Source: an uncultured Collinsella sp.
GTDB lineage: Bacteria; Actinomycetota; Coriobacteriia; Coriobacteriales; Coriobacteriaceae
Length of the DNA stretch: 40,587 nucleotides
Assembly (NCBI GenBank): GCA_900549455.1
Contig: UROM01000003.1
Span: forward strand, 1-40,587
Direction: 5' to 3'
Part shown: piece after piece, positions 27,698-34,751 of the stretch
Layout: each line of letters begins with the position of its first letter
Numbering within the stretch: the first letter of the stretch is position 1
Notes under the pieces: generated by a model
What the model was told of the DNA's origin: nothing
The model's input: the letters and a program-made list of their open reading frames with translations, nothing else
The model's database searches: none
Made by a program: the position numbers and the translations under genes

Positions 27698-29938
27698 GTG
27701 GCAAAGAAGAAGACGAAGAACCAGCCAAAGAAAAAGCAGGTTAACGCCGAGAACGTCATCGGCCTGCACTCCGAGGTCACCGACCAGCCGATCACGCAGA
27801 CGCTCGAGGTCAACTACATGCCCTACGCCATGAGCGTCAACGTCTCGCGTGCGTTCCCCGAGATCGACGGCTTTAAGCCCTCGCACCGCAAGCTGCTCTA
27901 CACCATGTACAAGATGGGTCTGCTCAAGGGCGAGCGCCAGAAGAGCGCCAACATTGTGGGCCAGACCATGAAGCTCAACCCGCACGGCGATGCCGCGATC
28001 TACGAGACGATGGTGCGTCTGGCGACGGGCAACGAAGCGCTGCTTGCGCCCTTCGTGGAGTCGAAGGGCAACTTTGGCAAGTACTATTCGGGCGACCTGA
28101 GCTACGCCGCCTCGCGTTATACCGAGGCCAAGCTCTCCCCCATCAGCGCCGAGATCTTCAAGGACATCGACAAGGACCCGGTCGACTTCGTTGACAGCTA
28201 CGACGGCGCCATGAAGGAACCGCGCCTGCTGCCCACCACGTTCCCCAATATTCTGGTTTCGGCCAACAAGGGCATCGGTGTCGCCATGGCGTCTGACATC
28301 TGTGGTTTCAACCTCAACGAGGTCTGCACCGCCACCATGCACTACCTGCAGGATCCCGACTGCGACCTGCTTGAGTATATGCCCATGCCCGACTTCTCGA
28401 CCGGCGGCGAGATCATCTACCGCCGCGAGGAGATGGAGAAGATCATCGAGACCGGCCTTGGCAGCTTCCAGATTCGCTCCCGCTGGCGTTGGATTCCCGA
28501 AGAGCGCATCATCGAGGTCTACGAGATTCCCTACACCACCAAGACCGATGTCATCATCGAGCGCATCGTCAAGCTCTCCAAGGAGGGCAAGGTCAAGGAG
28601 ATCGCCGACATCCGCGACGAGACCGACCTCTCGGGCCTGCGCATCGCTATCGACCTTAAGCGCGGTGTCGACCCCGACAAGCTCATGGCCAAGCTCTATC
28701 GCTCGACCACGCTGCAGGATTCGTTCTCGTGCAACTTCAACGTGCTCGTCGACGGCTATCCCCGTGTCATGGGCGTGCGCCAGATCCTGCACGAGTGGGT
28801 CAAGTGGCGTATTGAGTCCACGCGTCGCCGCATTAACTTTGACCTGGGCAAAAAGTCCGAGCGCCTGCACCTGCTGCACGGCCTCGAGGCGATCTTGCTC
28901 GACATCGACAAGGCGATCGCCATCATCCGTGGCACCAAGCTCGAGGCCGAGGTCGTGCCCAACCTTATGAAGGGTTTCGACATCGACGAGACCCAGGCCG
29001 AGTTTGTTGCCGAGCTTAAGCTCCGCAACATCAACGAGGAGTACATCCTCAACCGCACCAAGGACATTGCCAAGCTTGAGGGCGAGATTGCCGAGCTTGA
29101 GGAGATCCTCTCCAGCGAGGAGAACATCAAGAAGGTCATCAGCGACGAGCTGGCCGCGGTCAACAAGAAGTACGTGATGCCGCGCCGCACGGGCAGGATT
29201 GAGCCCCATGAGGTTATCGAAGTAAGCTTGGAGCCCGAGGTCGAGGAGTACCCGGTCACCATCATGCTCTCGCGCGACGGCTACCTTAAGAAGATGACCG
29301 ACCGCGTGCTCAAGAAGGCTACCACGCTCAAGTACAAGGACGGCGACAAGCCCTTTATCGAGTTCCCGTCCTCCAACACGCACGAGCTGCTCGTGTTTAC
29401 CAACAAGAGCCAGGTGTACAAGTGCAAGGTTGCGGCGTTTGAGGACACCAAGTCGGCCCAGCTGGGCTCGTACCTGCCGACCGATCTTGAGATGGAACCC
29501 GACGAGAGTGTCATCTGGGTCATCGACCCCGAGGACTACAAGGCCGACGTGTTGTTCGTCTTTGAGAACGGCCGCGTGGTGCGCGTCGCGCTTTCTGGAT
29601 ACGTCACCAAGACCAACCGCAAGCGCCTTAAGAACGCCATCTACGGCGGCAGCAAGCTGCTGTATGCCCAGGTGCTCAAGGAGGACCGCGACATCGCGCT
29701 GGTCTCGAGCGACTACCGCCTGATGAACTTCAACACGTCGCTGCTCAAGACCAAGACGACCACCAACACGCAGGGCGTCCAGGCCTTTACGGCCAAGAAG
29801 GGCCGCTCGGTCACCACCGTCGGCACGACCGAGGAGATCCTTGGCGCCGGCGTCTCGGCCGAGAAGTTCACCGCGCAGAGCCTCCCCTCAGCCGGTGCCC
29901 TCATGAAGGAAAACGACATGCCGAGTTTGTTTGATTAG
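27698..29938 (+). CDS. Type IIA topoisomerase A subunit (ParC/GyrA-like)
   Basis: 746 residues from a GTG at 27698 with AGAGGAT upstream. A Lys-rich N-terminus precedes the winged-helix/tower core: YMPYAMSVNVSRAFPEIDGFKPSHRKLLY, the QRDR segment NPHGDAAIYETM, the catalytic tyrosine Y141 in AASRYTEAKLSP, the isoleucine-type wedge region and a coiled-coil (about 430-490). A beta-pinwheel-like C-terminal domain of about 230 residues follows, without a GyrA-box that I can identify; this fits a ParC-like relaxing/decatenating enzyme more than a gyrase. The residue equivalent to E. coli GyrA Ser83 is Ala99 and that of Asp87 is Glu103. Forms an operon with the B subunit. Confidence 0.9.
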   Translation: MAKKKTKNQPKKKQVNAENVIGLHSEVTDQPITQTLEVNYMPYAMSVNVSRAFPEIDGFKPSHRKLLYTMYKMGLLKGERQKSANIVGQTMKLNPHGDAAIYETMVRLATGNEALLAPFVESKGNFGKYYSGDLSYAASRYTEAKLSPISAEIFKDIDKDPVDFVDSYDGAMKEPRLLPTTFPNILVSANKGIGVAMASDICGFNLNEVCTATMHYLQDPDCDLLEYMPMPDFSTGGEIIYRREEMEKIIETGLGSFQIRSRWRWIPEERIIEVYEIPYTTKTDVIIERIVKLSKEGKVKEIADIRDETDLSGLRIAIDLKRGVDPDKLMAKLYRSTTLQDSFSCNFNVLVDGYPRVMGVRQILHEWVKWRIESTRRRINFDLGKKSERLHLLHGLEAILLDIDKAIAIIRGTKLEAEVVPNLMKGFDIDETQAEFVAELKLRNINEEYILNRTKDIAKLEGEIAELEEILSSEENIKKVISDELAAVNKKYVMPRRTGRIEPHEVIEVSLEPEVEEYPVTIMLSRDGYLKKMTDRVLKKATTLKYKDGDKPFIEFPSSNTHELLVFTNKSQVYKCKVAAFEDTKSAQLGSYLPTDLEMEPDESVIWVIDPEDYKADVLFVFENGRVVRVALSGYVTKTNRKRLKNAIYGGSKLLYAQVLKEDRDIALVSSDYRLMNFNTSLLKTKTTTNTQGVQAFTAKKGRSVTTVGTTEEILGAGVSAEKFTAQSLPSAGALMKENDMPSLFD

Positions 29939-29972
29939 GACGACGGCAGAACCGCCATAGTTTTACAAAGCA

Positions 29973-30013
29973 GCGGGGCCCGGAGCGCAGCAATATCGCG
30001 CCCCGGACCCCGC
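29973..30013 (+). terminator. GC-rich hairpin after the topoisomerase operon
   Basis: GCGGGGCCCGGAGCGC (29973-29988) pairs with GCGCCCCGGACCCCGC (29998-30013) with two mismatched or wobble positions. It starts 35 bp after the stop codon. The T-tract is poor, so it may act as a pause or mRNA 3'-end stabiliser. Confidence 0.5.
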
Positions 30014-30076
30014 TCGTTGCGGAGGTCATCCTCGGAAATGTCGACGATACGGGGGTTTCCCGCACCGTCCTAAGCC

Positions 30077-30133
30077 GTTAGCAAAACTCGCAAAAGTTAG
30101 CAAAAGTTGCAAAAATTAGCAAAACTTGCAAAG
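30077..30133 (+). repeat. Three tandem 19-bp direct repeats upstream of an AAA ATPase pseudogene
   Basis: Units at 30077-30095, 30096-30114 and 30115-30133, consensus RTTAGCAAAASTYGCAAAR. Each unit carries two GCAAA half-sites, so six half-sites occur at alternating 9- and 10-bp steps (30081, 30090, 30100, 30109, 30119, 30128). The last unit runs into the Shine-Dalgarno (AAAGGAG) of the pseudogene. This looks like an operator array or translational control site. Confidence 0.8.
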
Positions 30134-30141
30134 GAGCTACC

Positions 30142-30816
30142 ATGCAGTGCAGCAAGAGCCCCTTTACCCCGACGTTCCGAAGCGTCCCTCCCTTTCTAGC
30201 GGGTCGCGAACACATCCTCCGTGATATCAACCGTGGCTTTATCAACGGTCCGGGAGACCCCAACCTGTCGACCATTTTTACGGGCGCAAGAGGAACGGGT
30301 AAGACGGCGCTTCTCTCGCTCCTTTCAAAAACGGCGCTTGAACACGGCTGGATTGCAGCAAATGTCTCCCGCCATGCCAGGCATGCTCGAAGATATTATC
30401 GAGCGAACCAAAGAAGCGGCAGATAGCTACCTTTCACAGTCTCACGCGCGCATGAACGGCGTTCAAATTGGTCCAGTGGGCATCAATTGGACATATGTTC
30501 AAGAAGCCCAGGGCAACTGGCGCACGTGCATGAATGGCATCTTCAGGCAACTCGAGAAGCATGGCATCGGGCTTCTCTCGAAACGACCTATCGGGAGCTT
30601 TCCGATAAAGACATTGAGTTTTTGCTCGCGATGCTGCCCGATTCTGGCCCCAGCAGGGTCTCGGAGATAGCCAAACGCATGGGCGTTGCCAGCAACTATG
30701 CAAGCCAATATAAACGCCGTCTCCTCGAGGACGGCGTCATCGGGGAACGTGGACGTGGCCTCGTTGGCTTTGACATCCCCGCGTTCAGGGAGTTCCTGAG
30801 CGAGAAAGTCTCCTAG
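30142..30816 (+). pseudogene. AAA-family ATP-binding protein, degraded (frameshift plus internal deletion)
   Basis: The ATG at 30142 follows AAAGGAG. Frame 1 gives the N-terminus with the P-loop FTGARGTGKTALL and stays homologous to about 30365. A 1-nt shift moves the coding to frame 2 (AMPGMLEDIIERTKEAADSYL through FRQLEKHGIGLL). At about 30575 it returns to frame 1 with ETTYRELSDKDIEFLLAMLPDSGPSRVSEIAKRMGVASNYASQYKRRL, a winged-helix end, and stops at 30816. In intact relatives of this ATPase family about 180 residues with Walker B (VDEVDP-like) and the sensor helices lie between GLL and ETTY; they are missing here. The product cannot be active. Confidence 0.75.
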
Positions 30817-30846
30817 CACGCGGAGATTGTCCACAAGGGCAACGGT

Positions 30847-30911
30847 GCATGGCAATCAACGATTCACCCGGCAAGGACGGCAAGTACTTCCAATAACGCT
30901 GATTGCCATGC
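30847..30911 (+). terminator. Inverted repeat with U-rich tail
   Basis: Perfect 12-bp arms GCATGGCAATCA (30847-30858) and TGATTGCCATGC (30900-30911) with a 41-nt loop, followed on the plus strand by GTTCTTCTTGTTCTT. It is placed between the ATPase pseudogene and the convergent reductase gene. Confidence 0.5.
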
Positions 30912-30924
30912 GTTCTTCTTGTTC

Positions 30925-31455
30925 TTAGGCGAGCTTGCGAGCGAGCTCTCGAACCTCTTCCAACTTGGGCGAGGATGCCATGCTGTCGCGCTCGGTCATA
31001 CCGCTGATGGTGACAATGCCCAGGTCCTCCCACTTGCAGTACGCGCAGGTCGACTTGTACATAGCGATCGCCGCATCATAGACGCCCTCGCTGTGGCTAT
31101 CGAGCAAAAGGGCCGTCTTGGTGAACGGGAAGCCCGTAGCACCGAAGGCGTACAGGCGGTCGATGGCGGCCTTCTCCTGCGCGGTGATATCAAACCAGTA
31201 GATAGGCGAGGCGAAGACGACCATATCTGCGTCTTTCAGCGACTCAATCACGTTGGCCATGTCATCCTTCTGCACGCAAGTGCCCTCGTGGGCGAAGCAA
31301 TACTGACACCCCAGGCAACCAGCGATTTTCTTGCCGGCAACGCGGATGACCTCGACCGTATGGCCGGCCTCGCGCGCGGTCTCGGCAAACGCCTCGACCA
31401 TGGTGTCGGTATTGGCGCCCTTACGCGGGCTACCACTCAATACAACGATATTCAT
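30925..31455 (-). CDS. Flavodoxin-like NAD(P)H-dependent FMN reductase
   Basis: 176 residues, flavodoxin-like fold of the iron-sulfur-flavoprotein/FMN-reductase group: MNIVVLSGSPRKGANTDTMVEAF (FMN phosphate loop), CLGCQYCFAHEGTCVQKDDM, and the isoalloxazine loop FASPIYWFDITAQ. The cysteines (C47, C50, C53, C60) resemble the compact 4Fe-4S motif of iron-sulfur flavoproteins, though this short form is also common in plain reductases. AGGAGGGAG lies just before the ATG. On the same strand as the HxlR regulator 99 bp upstream; a quinone, nitro-compound or disulfide-stress reductase under HxlR control is the usual arrangement. Confidence 0.9.
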   Translation of the reverse strand: MNIVVLSGSPRKGANTDTMVEAFAETAREAGHTVEVIRVAGKKIAGCLGCQYCFAHEGTCVQKDDMANVIESLKDADMVVFASPIYWFDITAQEKAAIDRLYAFGATGFPFTKTALLLDSHSEGVYDAAIAMYKSTCAYCKWEDLGIVTISGMTERDSMASSPKLEEVRELARKLA

Positions 31456-31518
31456 AGAAATCTCCCTCCTTCATGCCGCAGGCACACGATGATTCAGGAC
31501 AGGTTTTCGTTAGCACCC

Positions 31519-31560
31519 TCGTAGCGGTTCTCTGCCCCCTAAGCAGCGTGTCCGCTACGA
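31519..31560 (-). terminator. Inverted repeat at the end of the HxlR gene
   Basis: TCGTAGCGG (31519-31527) and CCGCTACGA (31552-31560) are perfect 9-bp arms with a 24-nt loop. The right arm covers the HxlR stop codon. It lies between HxlR and the reductase on the minus strand and may partly terminate or be a regulatory hairpin. Confidence 0.35.
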
Positions 31561-31878
31561 AACGACCGTCTTGTAATAAGCGCCGAAGTCTGCGAGCGAG
31601 TCCATGATGGGCATCATCTGGCGACCGAGCTCGGTAAGGCCATACTCAACGCGGGGAGGATTCTCGCCATAGTCATGGCGAAAGACCAGTCCATCATCCT
31701 CCATCTGCCGCAGGCTGTCGGTAAGCACCTTCTGAGAGATTCCCTCAAGGTTGCGGCGCAACTCGTTGAAACGCCAAGGGCGTACGCGCAAGTTACGGAT
31801 AATGAGCAGCTTCCACTTGCCGCCAATGAGCGCTACCGCCGTTGCGACCGGACACTCCGGAAGCTCCTCTTTCGCCAT
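31555..31878 (-). CDS. HxlR-family transcriptional regulator
   Basis: 107 residues from the ATG at 31878. The HxlR winged helix is complete: CPVATAVALIGGKWKLLIIRNL, RPWRFNELRRNLEGISQKVLTDSLRQMEDDGLVFR, the wing HDYGENPPRVEYGLTELG and a C-terminal dimer helix. One N-terminal Cys (C10) sits at the position used for redox sensing in some HxlR proteins such as YodB/HypR. AAGGAGG lies 14 nt upstream of this ATG and 11 nt upstream of the adjacent GTG at 31881, so either may be used. Divergent from the cupin gene across a palindromic region. Confidence 0.88.
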   Translation of the reverse strand: MAKEELPECPVATAVALIGGKWKLLIIRNLRVRPWRFNELRRNLEGISQKVLTDSLRQMEDDGLVFRHDYGENPPRVEYGLTELGRQMMPIMDSLADFGAYYKTVVS

Positions 31879-31922
31879 CACGGGAGACACAACCTCCTTG
31901 ACCATACCGGTTTCACAAAAAA

Positions 31923-31959
31923 GTACGCAGTTACAAATATGTGCGTACTCGTATTTGTA
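31923..31959. promoter_or_regulatory. Overlapping dyads between hxlR and the cupin gene (candidate operator)
   Basis: Dyad 1: TACAAATA (31932-31939) and TATTTGTA (31952-31959). Dyad 2: GTACGCA (31923-31929) and TGCGTAC (31942-31948). The two interlock in a 37-bp span in the middle of the divergent promoter region, a plausible HxlR dimer-binding site controlling both directions. Confidence 0.5.
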
Positions 31960-32032
31960 TGCGCTTTCGCGTTGAATATAACTCACGCAGGAGATGCCTG
32001 CAAGGTAAATCAACCCAAAGAGAGGAACCATT

Positions 32033-32386
32033 ATGGCTAATTATGCAAAGACCCACATCGGTAATGAGAGCCGTGTCGAGCTGCACGAAGTGCTCGGGCT
32101 TACCGGGGCAGAGGTGAGTGTCAACAATCTTCCCGCCGGCGCTGGCGTTCCGTTTGTCCATGCACACAAGGAAAACGAGGAGATTTATGGCGTGCTCGAG
32201 GGCGCGGGCTCGGTCACGATCGACGGTGAGGATATCGAGCTTGCAGCCGGCGACTGGCTGCGCATTTCCCCCGCCGCACACCGTCAGTTCCGCGCCGCAT
32301 CCGACTCGGGCATCACATACGTCTGCATTCAGGTCAAGCAGGGATCCCTCGACGCCTTCACGGCCGACGACGCTATCATGTTCTAA
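32033..32386 (+). CDS. Small cupin-domain protein
   Basis: 117 residues, one cupin beta barrel. Motif 1 is PFVHAHKENEEIYGVLEG (H44, H46, E50-like metal ligands) and motif 2 is AAGDWLRISPAAHRQF with a second His. The frame is complete and GAGAGGAAC precedes the ATG. Proteins of this size bind a metal and act as small oxygenases, isomerases or sensors; the substrate is unknown. Divergent from HxlR and overlapping the convergent TetR gene by 4 bp at the 3' ends. Confidence 0.88.
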   Translation: MANYAKTHIGNESRVELHEVLGLTGAEVSVNNLPAGAGVPFVHAHKENEEIYGVLEGAGSVTIDGEDIELAAGDWLRISPAAHRQFRAASDSGITYVCIQVKQGSLDAFTADDAIMF

Positions 32387-32940
32387 TTCGCGATTGGTGT
32401 GCAAGGGACCGATACCGCCCGCATGCCCCCTTCGGAATAGGCGCTGAGCAGCTCCTGGGCGTGGGCGAACTCGGGCCCTCGCCTCCAACCGAGCAGGCGG
32501 TTGACCGCGAGATTTCCCTGGACGTTGTGAACGAAGAGCAGATAGGCGTCCTCGCGCGAGAGCCCAGTCTCCTCCATGATCGAGGGAACCATCTGCTCAG
32601 CGCCGCGCTCGACGACGCGCTGTGCCACCCGGGCATACGCATCGTCATCCGAGTAGAGCAGATAATAGTCATCGTTTGCCGGCGGGCGCTGGCAGAGGGC
32701 GCCCGCCTCCGCCCCCTCGAGCGGGGGCGCCGCTGCCAGGGCCTCGTCGATAAGTGCATCAAGCAGCGCGAACTTGTCCTCGTAGTGCAAATAGAACGTG
32801 CCACGGTTGATATCGGCGCGGCGGCAGATATCCGCCACCGTCATCTTCGCGAAGCCGACCTCGGCCAGCAGCGCAAAGAACGCCTCCCGTATGACCGAAA
32901 GCGTATAGCGTCGGCGACGATCGATCTTCCCCGATTCCAT
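32383..32940 (-). CDS. TetR-family transcriptional regulator
   Basis: 185 residues from the ATG at 32940, with GGAGGGG 5-6 nt upstream. The N-terminal helix-turn-helix is typical: TLSVIREAFFALLAEVGFAKMTVADICRRADINRGTFYLHYEDKFALLDALI. The C-terminal ligand/dimer domain resembles TetR_C-type domains with YLLFVHNVQGNLAVNRLLGW. It is divergent from the three sirtuin-like genes across 143 bp and is their most likely regulator. Confidence 0.9.
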   Translation of the reverse strand: MESGKIDRRRRYTLSVIREAFFALLAEVGFAKMTVADICRRADINRGTFYLHYEDKFALLDALIDEALAAAPPLEGAEAGALCQRPPANDDYYLLYSDDDAYARVAQRVVERGAEQMVPSIMEETGLSREDAYLLFVHNVQGNLAVNRLLGWRRGPEFAHAQELLSAYSEGGMRAVSVPCTPIAN

Positions 32941-33005
32941 GGCCCCTCCAATTGCAGCGCTCAACAATATCCAGAAGCCGCTCGTTTATCGACAGCAGCT
33001 CGAAA

Positions 33006-33086
33006 CTGTTCATTGCTCTGACGCAAATCAACACTGATACTTTTTATAGACACCTGTTCATTGTAGTTGAAAGAGAGTATCAAGTG
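33006..33086. promoter_or_regulatory. Direct and inverted repeats in the tetR-sirtuin divergent region
   Basis: CTGTTCATTG occurs twice (33006-33015 and 33054-33063), 48 bp apart. CACTGATACT (33032-33041) and AGTATCAAGTG (33076-33086) form a dyad with one bulged base; the second arm covers the sirtuin GTG start. TATAGA at 33045-33050 may be a -10 box but has no good -35. This is a plausible TetR operator region. Confidence 0.4.
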
Positions 33087-34049
33087 ACTCTATACGAGCG
33101 GCTCGTTATCGAACTCACTAACCAATCGTTTTCCCATCAGGCCGCCTACCGCACCGGCGGCACGCCCTATGAACTGAGTGCCCGCGAGCCCGAGCGCTAC
33201 GACCAGCAAATCGAAACGTTTGCCCGCATGATCGATGAAGCCGATTGCGTGCTTGTAGGCGGGGCCTCTGGGCTCTCCGCGGCGGGCGGCGGCGACTTCT
33301 ACTACGAAGACAACGCGACCTATCGCAGGCATTTCGGCAAATTCGCCGAGCGCTACGGTTTCAGGGGCGCTTTTGAAGGGTCGTCCTACCGCTGGCCCAC
33401 CGCCGAGTCGCGCTGGGGCTACCTTGCCACCTTCCTCGACACCACGCTCAACGCCCCGCTGCGCGAGCCCTACAAAGATCTCGACGCCATTCTTACCGAG
33501 AAAGACTTCTTCGTTCTCACCACCAACCAGGACACGCAGTTCATGAAAATCTACCCTTGGGAGAAGGTAGCAGAGATCCAAGGCGATCACCGCTTCTTCC
33601 AGTGCTCCCACTGTTGCACCGGCGAGGTGTGGGACGCGGTCGAGCCGGTCTCCCGCATGGTAGAGGCCATGGGAGACGGCCTTGAGGTTCCGACAGAATT
33701 CGTGCCACGCTGCCCGCACTGCGGGGCAGAGGCGTTCCCTTGGGTTCGCGGCTACGGCAACTTCCTGCAGGGCGAGCTCTACGAGGAGCAGTACCGCAAG
33801 GTGTCCGACTGGCTCGACGCGCACGCGCGGCAGAGGATCCTTTTCCTCGAGCTGGGCGTGGGCCGCATGACGCCTGCGTTTATCCAGGAGCCGTTCTGGG
33901 CCCTCACGGCGCAGTTGCCGCAGGCTGGCTACATCGCCGTGAACAACAGGACGCAGTTTCTCCCCCGTGCAATCGAGGATCGGGGGCTCGCCGTTCGTGC
34001 CGATATCGCCGACGTGCTCGCCGACGTGCGCAAGACGCTGGGTAGGTAG
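33084..34049 (+). CDS. Sirtuin-like protein A (Gln in place of catalytic His, zinc ribbon present)
   Basis: 321 residues from a GTG at 33084, with AAGAGAG 6 nt upstream. Sir2 features: Rossmann NAD loop VLVGGASGLSAAGG (57-69, in place of GAGxSxxSG), TTNQD (146-150, NID-type motif), then EIQGD with Q166 where canonical sirtuins have the catalytic His-Gly, a zinc ribbon (C174, C177, C210, C213) and the late nucleotide loop LELGVGRMTP. His-to-Gln is the state I recall for class M (SirTM) sirtuins, which ADP-ribosylate lipoylated GcvH-like proteins and do not deacetylate. First of three tandem paralogues; 3 bp separate it from the next. Confidence 0.82.
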   Translation: MTLYERLVIELTNQSFSHQAAYRTGGTPYELSAREPERYDQQIETFARMIDEADCVLVGGASGLSAAGGGDFYYEDNATYRRHFGKFAERYGFRGAFEGSSYRWPTAESRWGYLATFLDTTLNAPLREPYKDLDAILTEKDFFVLTTNQDTQFMKIYPWEKVAEIQGDHRFFQCSHCCTGEVWDAVEPVSRMVEAMGDGLEVPTEFVPRCPHCGAEAFPWVRGYGNFLQGELYEEQYRKVSDWLDAHARQRILFLELGVGRMTPAFIQEPFWALTAQLPQAGYIAVNNRTQFLPRAIEDRGLAVRADIADVLADVRKTLGR

Positions 34050-34052
34050 CGC

Positions 34053-34751
34053 ATGGAAACGGTAAAAGCGGTTCGTATCGGCCAGGCACTTGCCGAGGCG
34101 GATCTTATCATCATCGGCGCCAGCAACGGGCTCGACATGGCAGAGGGGCTCAACCTCTTCTACGCCGATGCTCATTTCCAAGAAGCGTACGGAGACCTCG
34201 CCCAGGCTGATGGCATCGGCTGCATACTGCAGGGGCTCACCTCTCCGGATGCAAACGTGCGACGCCGATGGGCCGATCGATTCCATCAAAAGGAGTATGT
34301 CGAGTATGAGCCCGGCCCAATCATGAACGGGCTGCGGCATCTTACGGAGCACGCTGATACCTTCGTGATCACATGCAATATTGACGGGCACTTCGCACGC
34401 GCAGGGTTCAACGAGAACCACGTGCTCGAGACGGAGGGAAGTACGTGCACGTCGATTGACGAGCAGCGTCTCGCCCACCCAGATGCCCTCGCCATGGCGC
34501 AGCTCGAAGATCTCGCGCACCTTGTGCAAGCGCATCGCAACCACAAGGTTGCCATCCTCGAACTTGGCGTGGGGCTGCGCAACGGCGTCATAAAGCGCAT
34601 GCTCGCTCGGGTCGCGAACGCCTGCGAACACGCCACCTACATCGTGTTCAACTACAGTCAGGCTCTGACGCCCGACGCTTCGTGCGAGACAATTCTCGTT
34701 GACGGCGATATGACCCCGGCTTTCGAGGAGATCGTTCGATGCCACCTCTAG
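34053..34751 (+). CDS. Sirtuin-like protein B (no zinc ribbon, Glu in place of catalytic His)
   Basis: 232 residues, about 50-90 shorter than its neighbours. NAD loop IIIGASNGLDMAEG (19-32). NIDGHFARAG (109-118) matches the canonical sirtuin NIDxLHxxAG better than either neighbour. The following HG position reads ETEGS (E128). The zinc-ribbon insertion is absent: there is no CxxC pair, and the protein passes straight to a helical link and the LELGVGLRNG loop (169-178). GGTAGG precedes the ATG; 3 bp after gene A and overlapping gene C by 13 bp, so translation is coupled. The frame is intact and codon use normal, so this is not obviously decay; it may be a regulatory or partner subunit. Confidence 0.75.
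   Translation: METVKAVRIGQALAEADLIIIGASNGLDMAEGLNLFYADAHFQEAYGDLAQADGIGCILQGLTSPDANVRRRWADRFHQKEYVEYEPGPIMNGLRHLTEHADTFVITCNIDGHFARAGFNENHVLETEGSTCTSIDEQRLAHPDALAMAQLEDLAHLVQAHRNHKVAILELGVGLRNGVIKRMLARVANACEHATYIVFNYSQALTPDASCETILVDGDMTPAFEEIVRCHL

Noticed and set aside
27674..29383. Long minus-strand frame of 569 codons opposite the ParC-like gene
   Set aside because: Shadow frame produced by strong codon bias of the topoisomerase gene; no family resemblance.
30077..30133. CRISPR array
   Set aside because: Three 19-bp units are directly adjacent with no spacers and no cas genes nearby.
30847..30894. 15-codon ORF (MAINDSPGKDGKYFQ)
   Set aside because: Starts inside the arm of an inverted repeat, has no ribosome site and no recognisable homology.
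33090..34745. 551-codon minus-strand frame opposite the sirtuin cluster
   Set aside because: Runs across two real plus-strand genes, has no ribosome site or motifs, and is a composition artefact.
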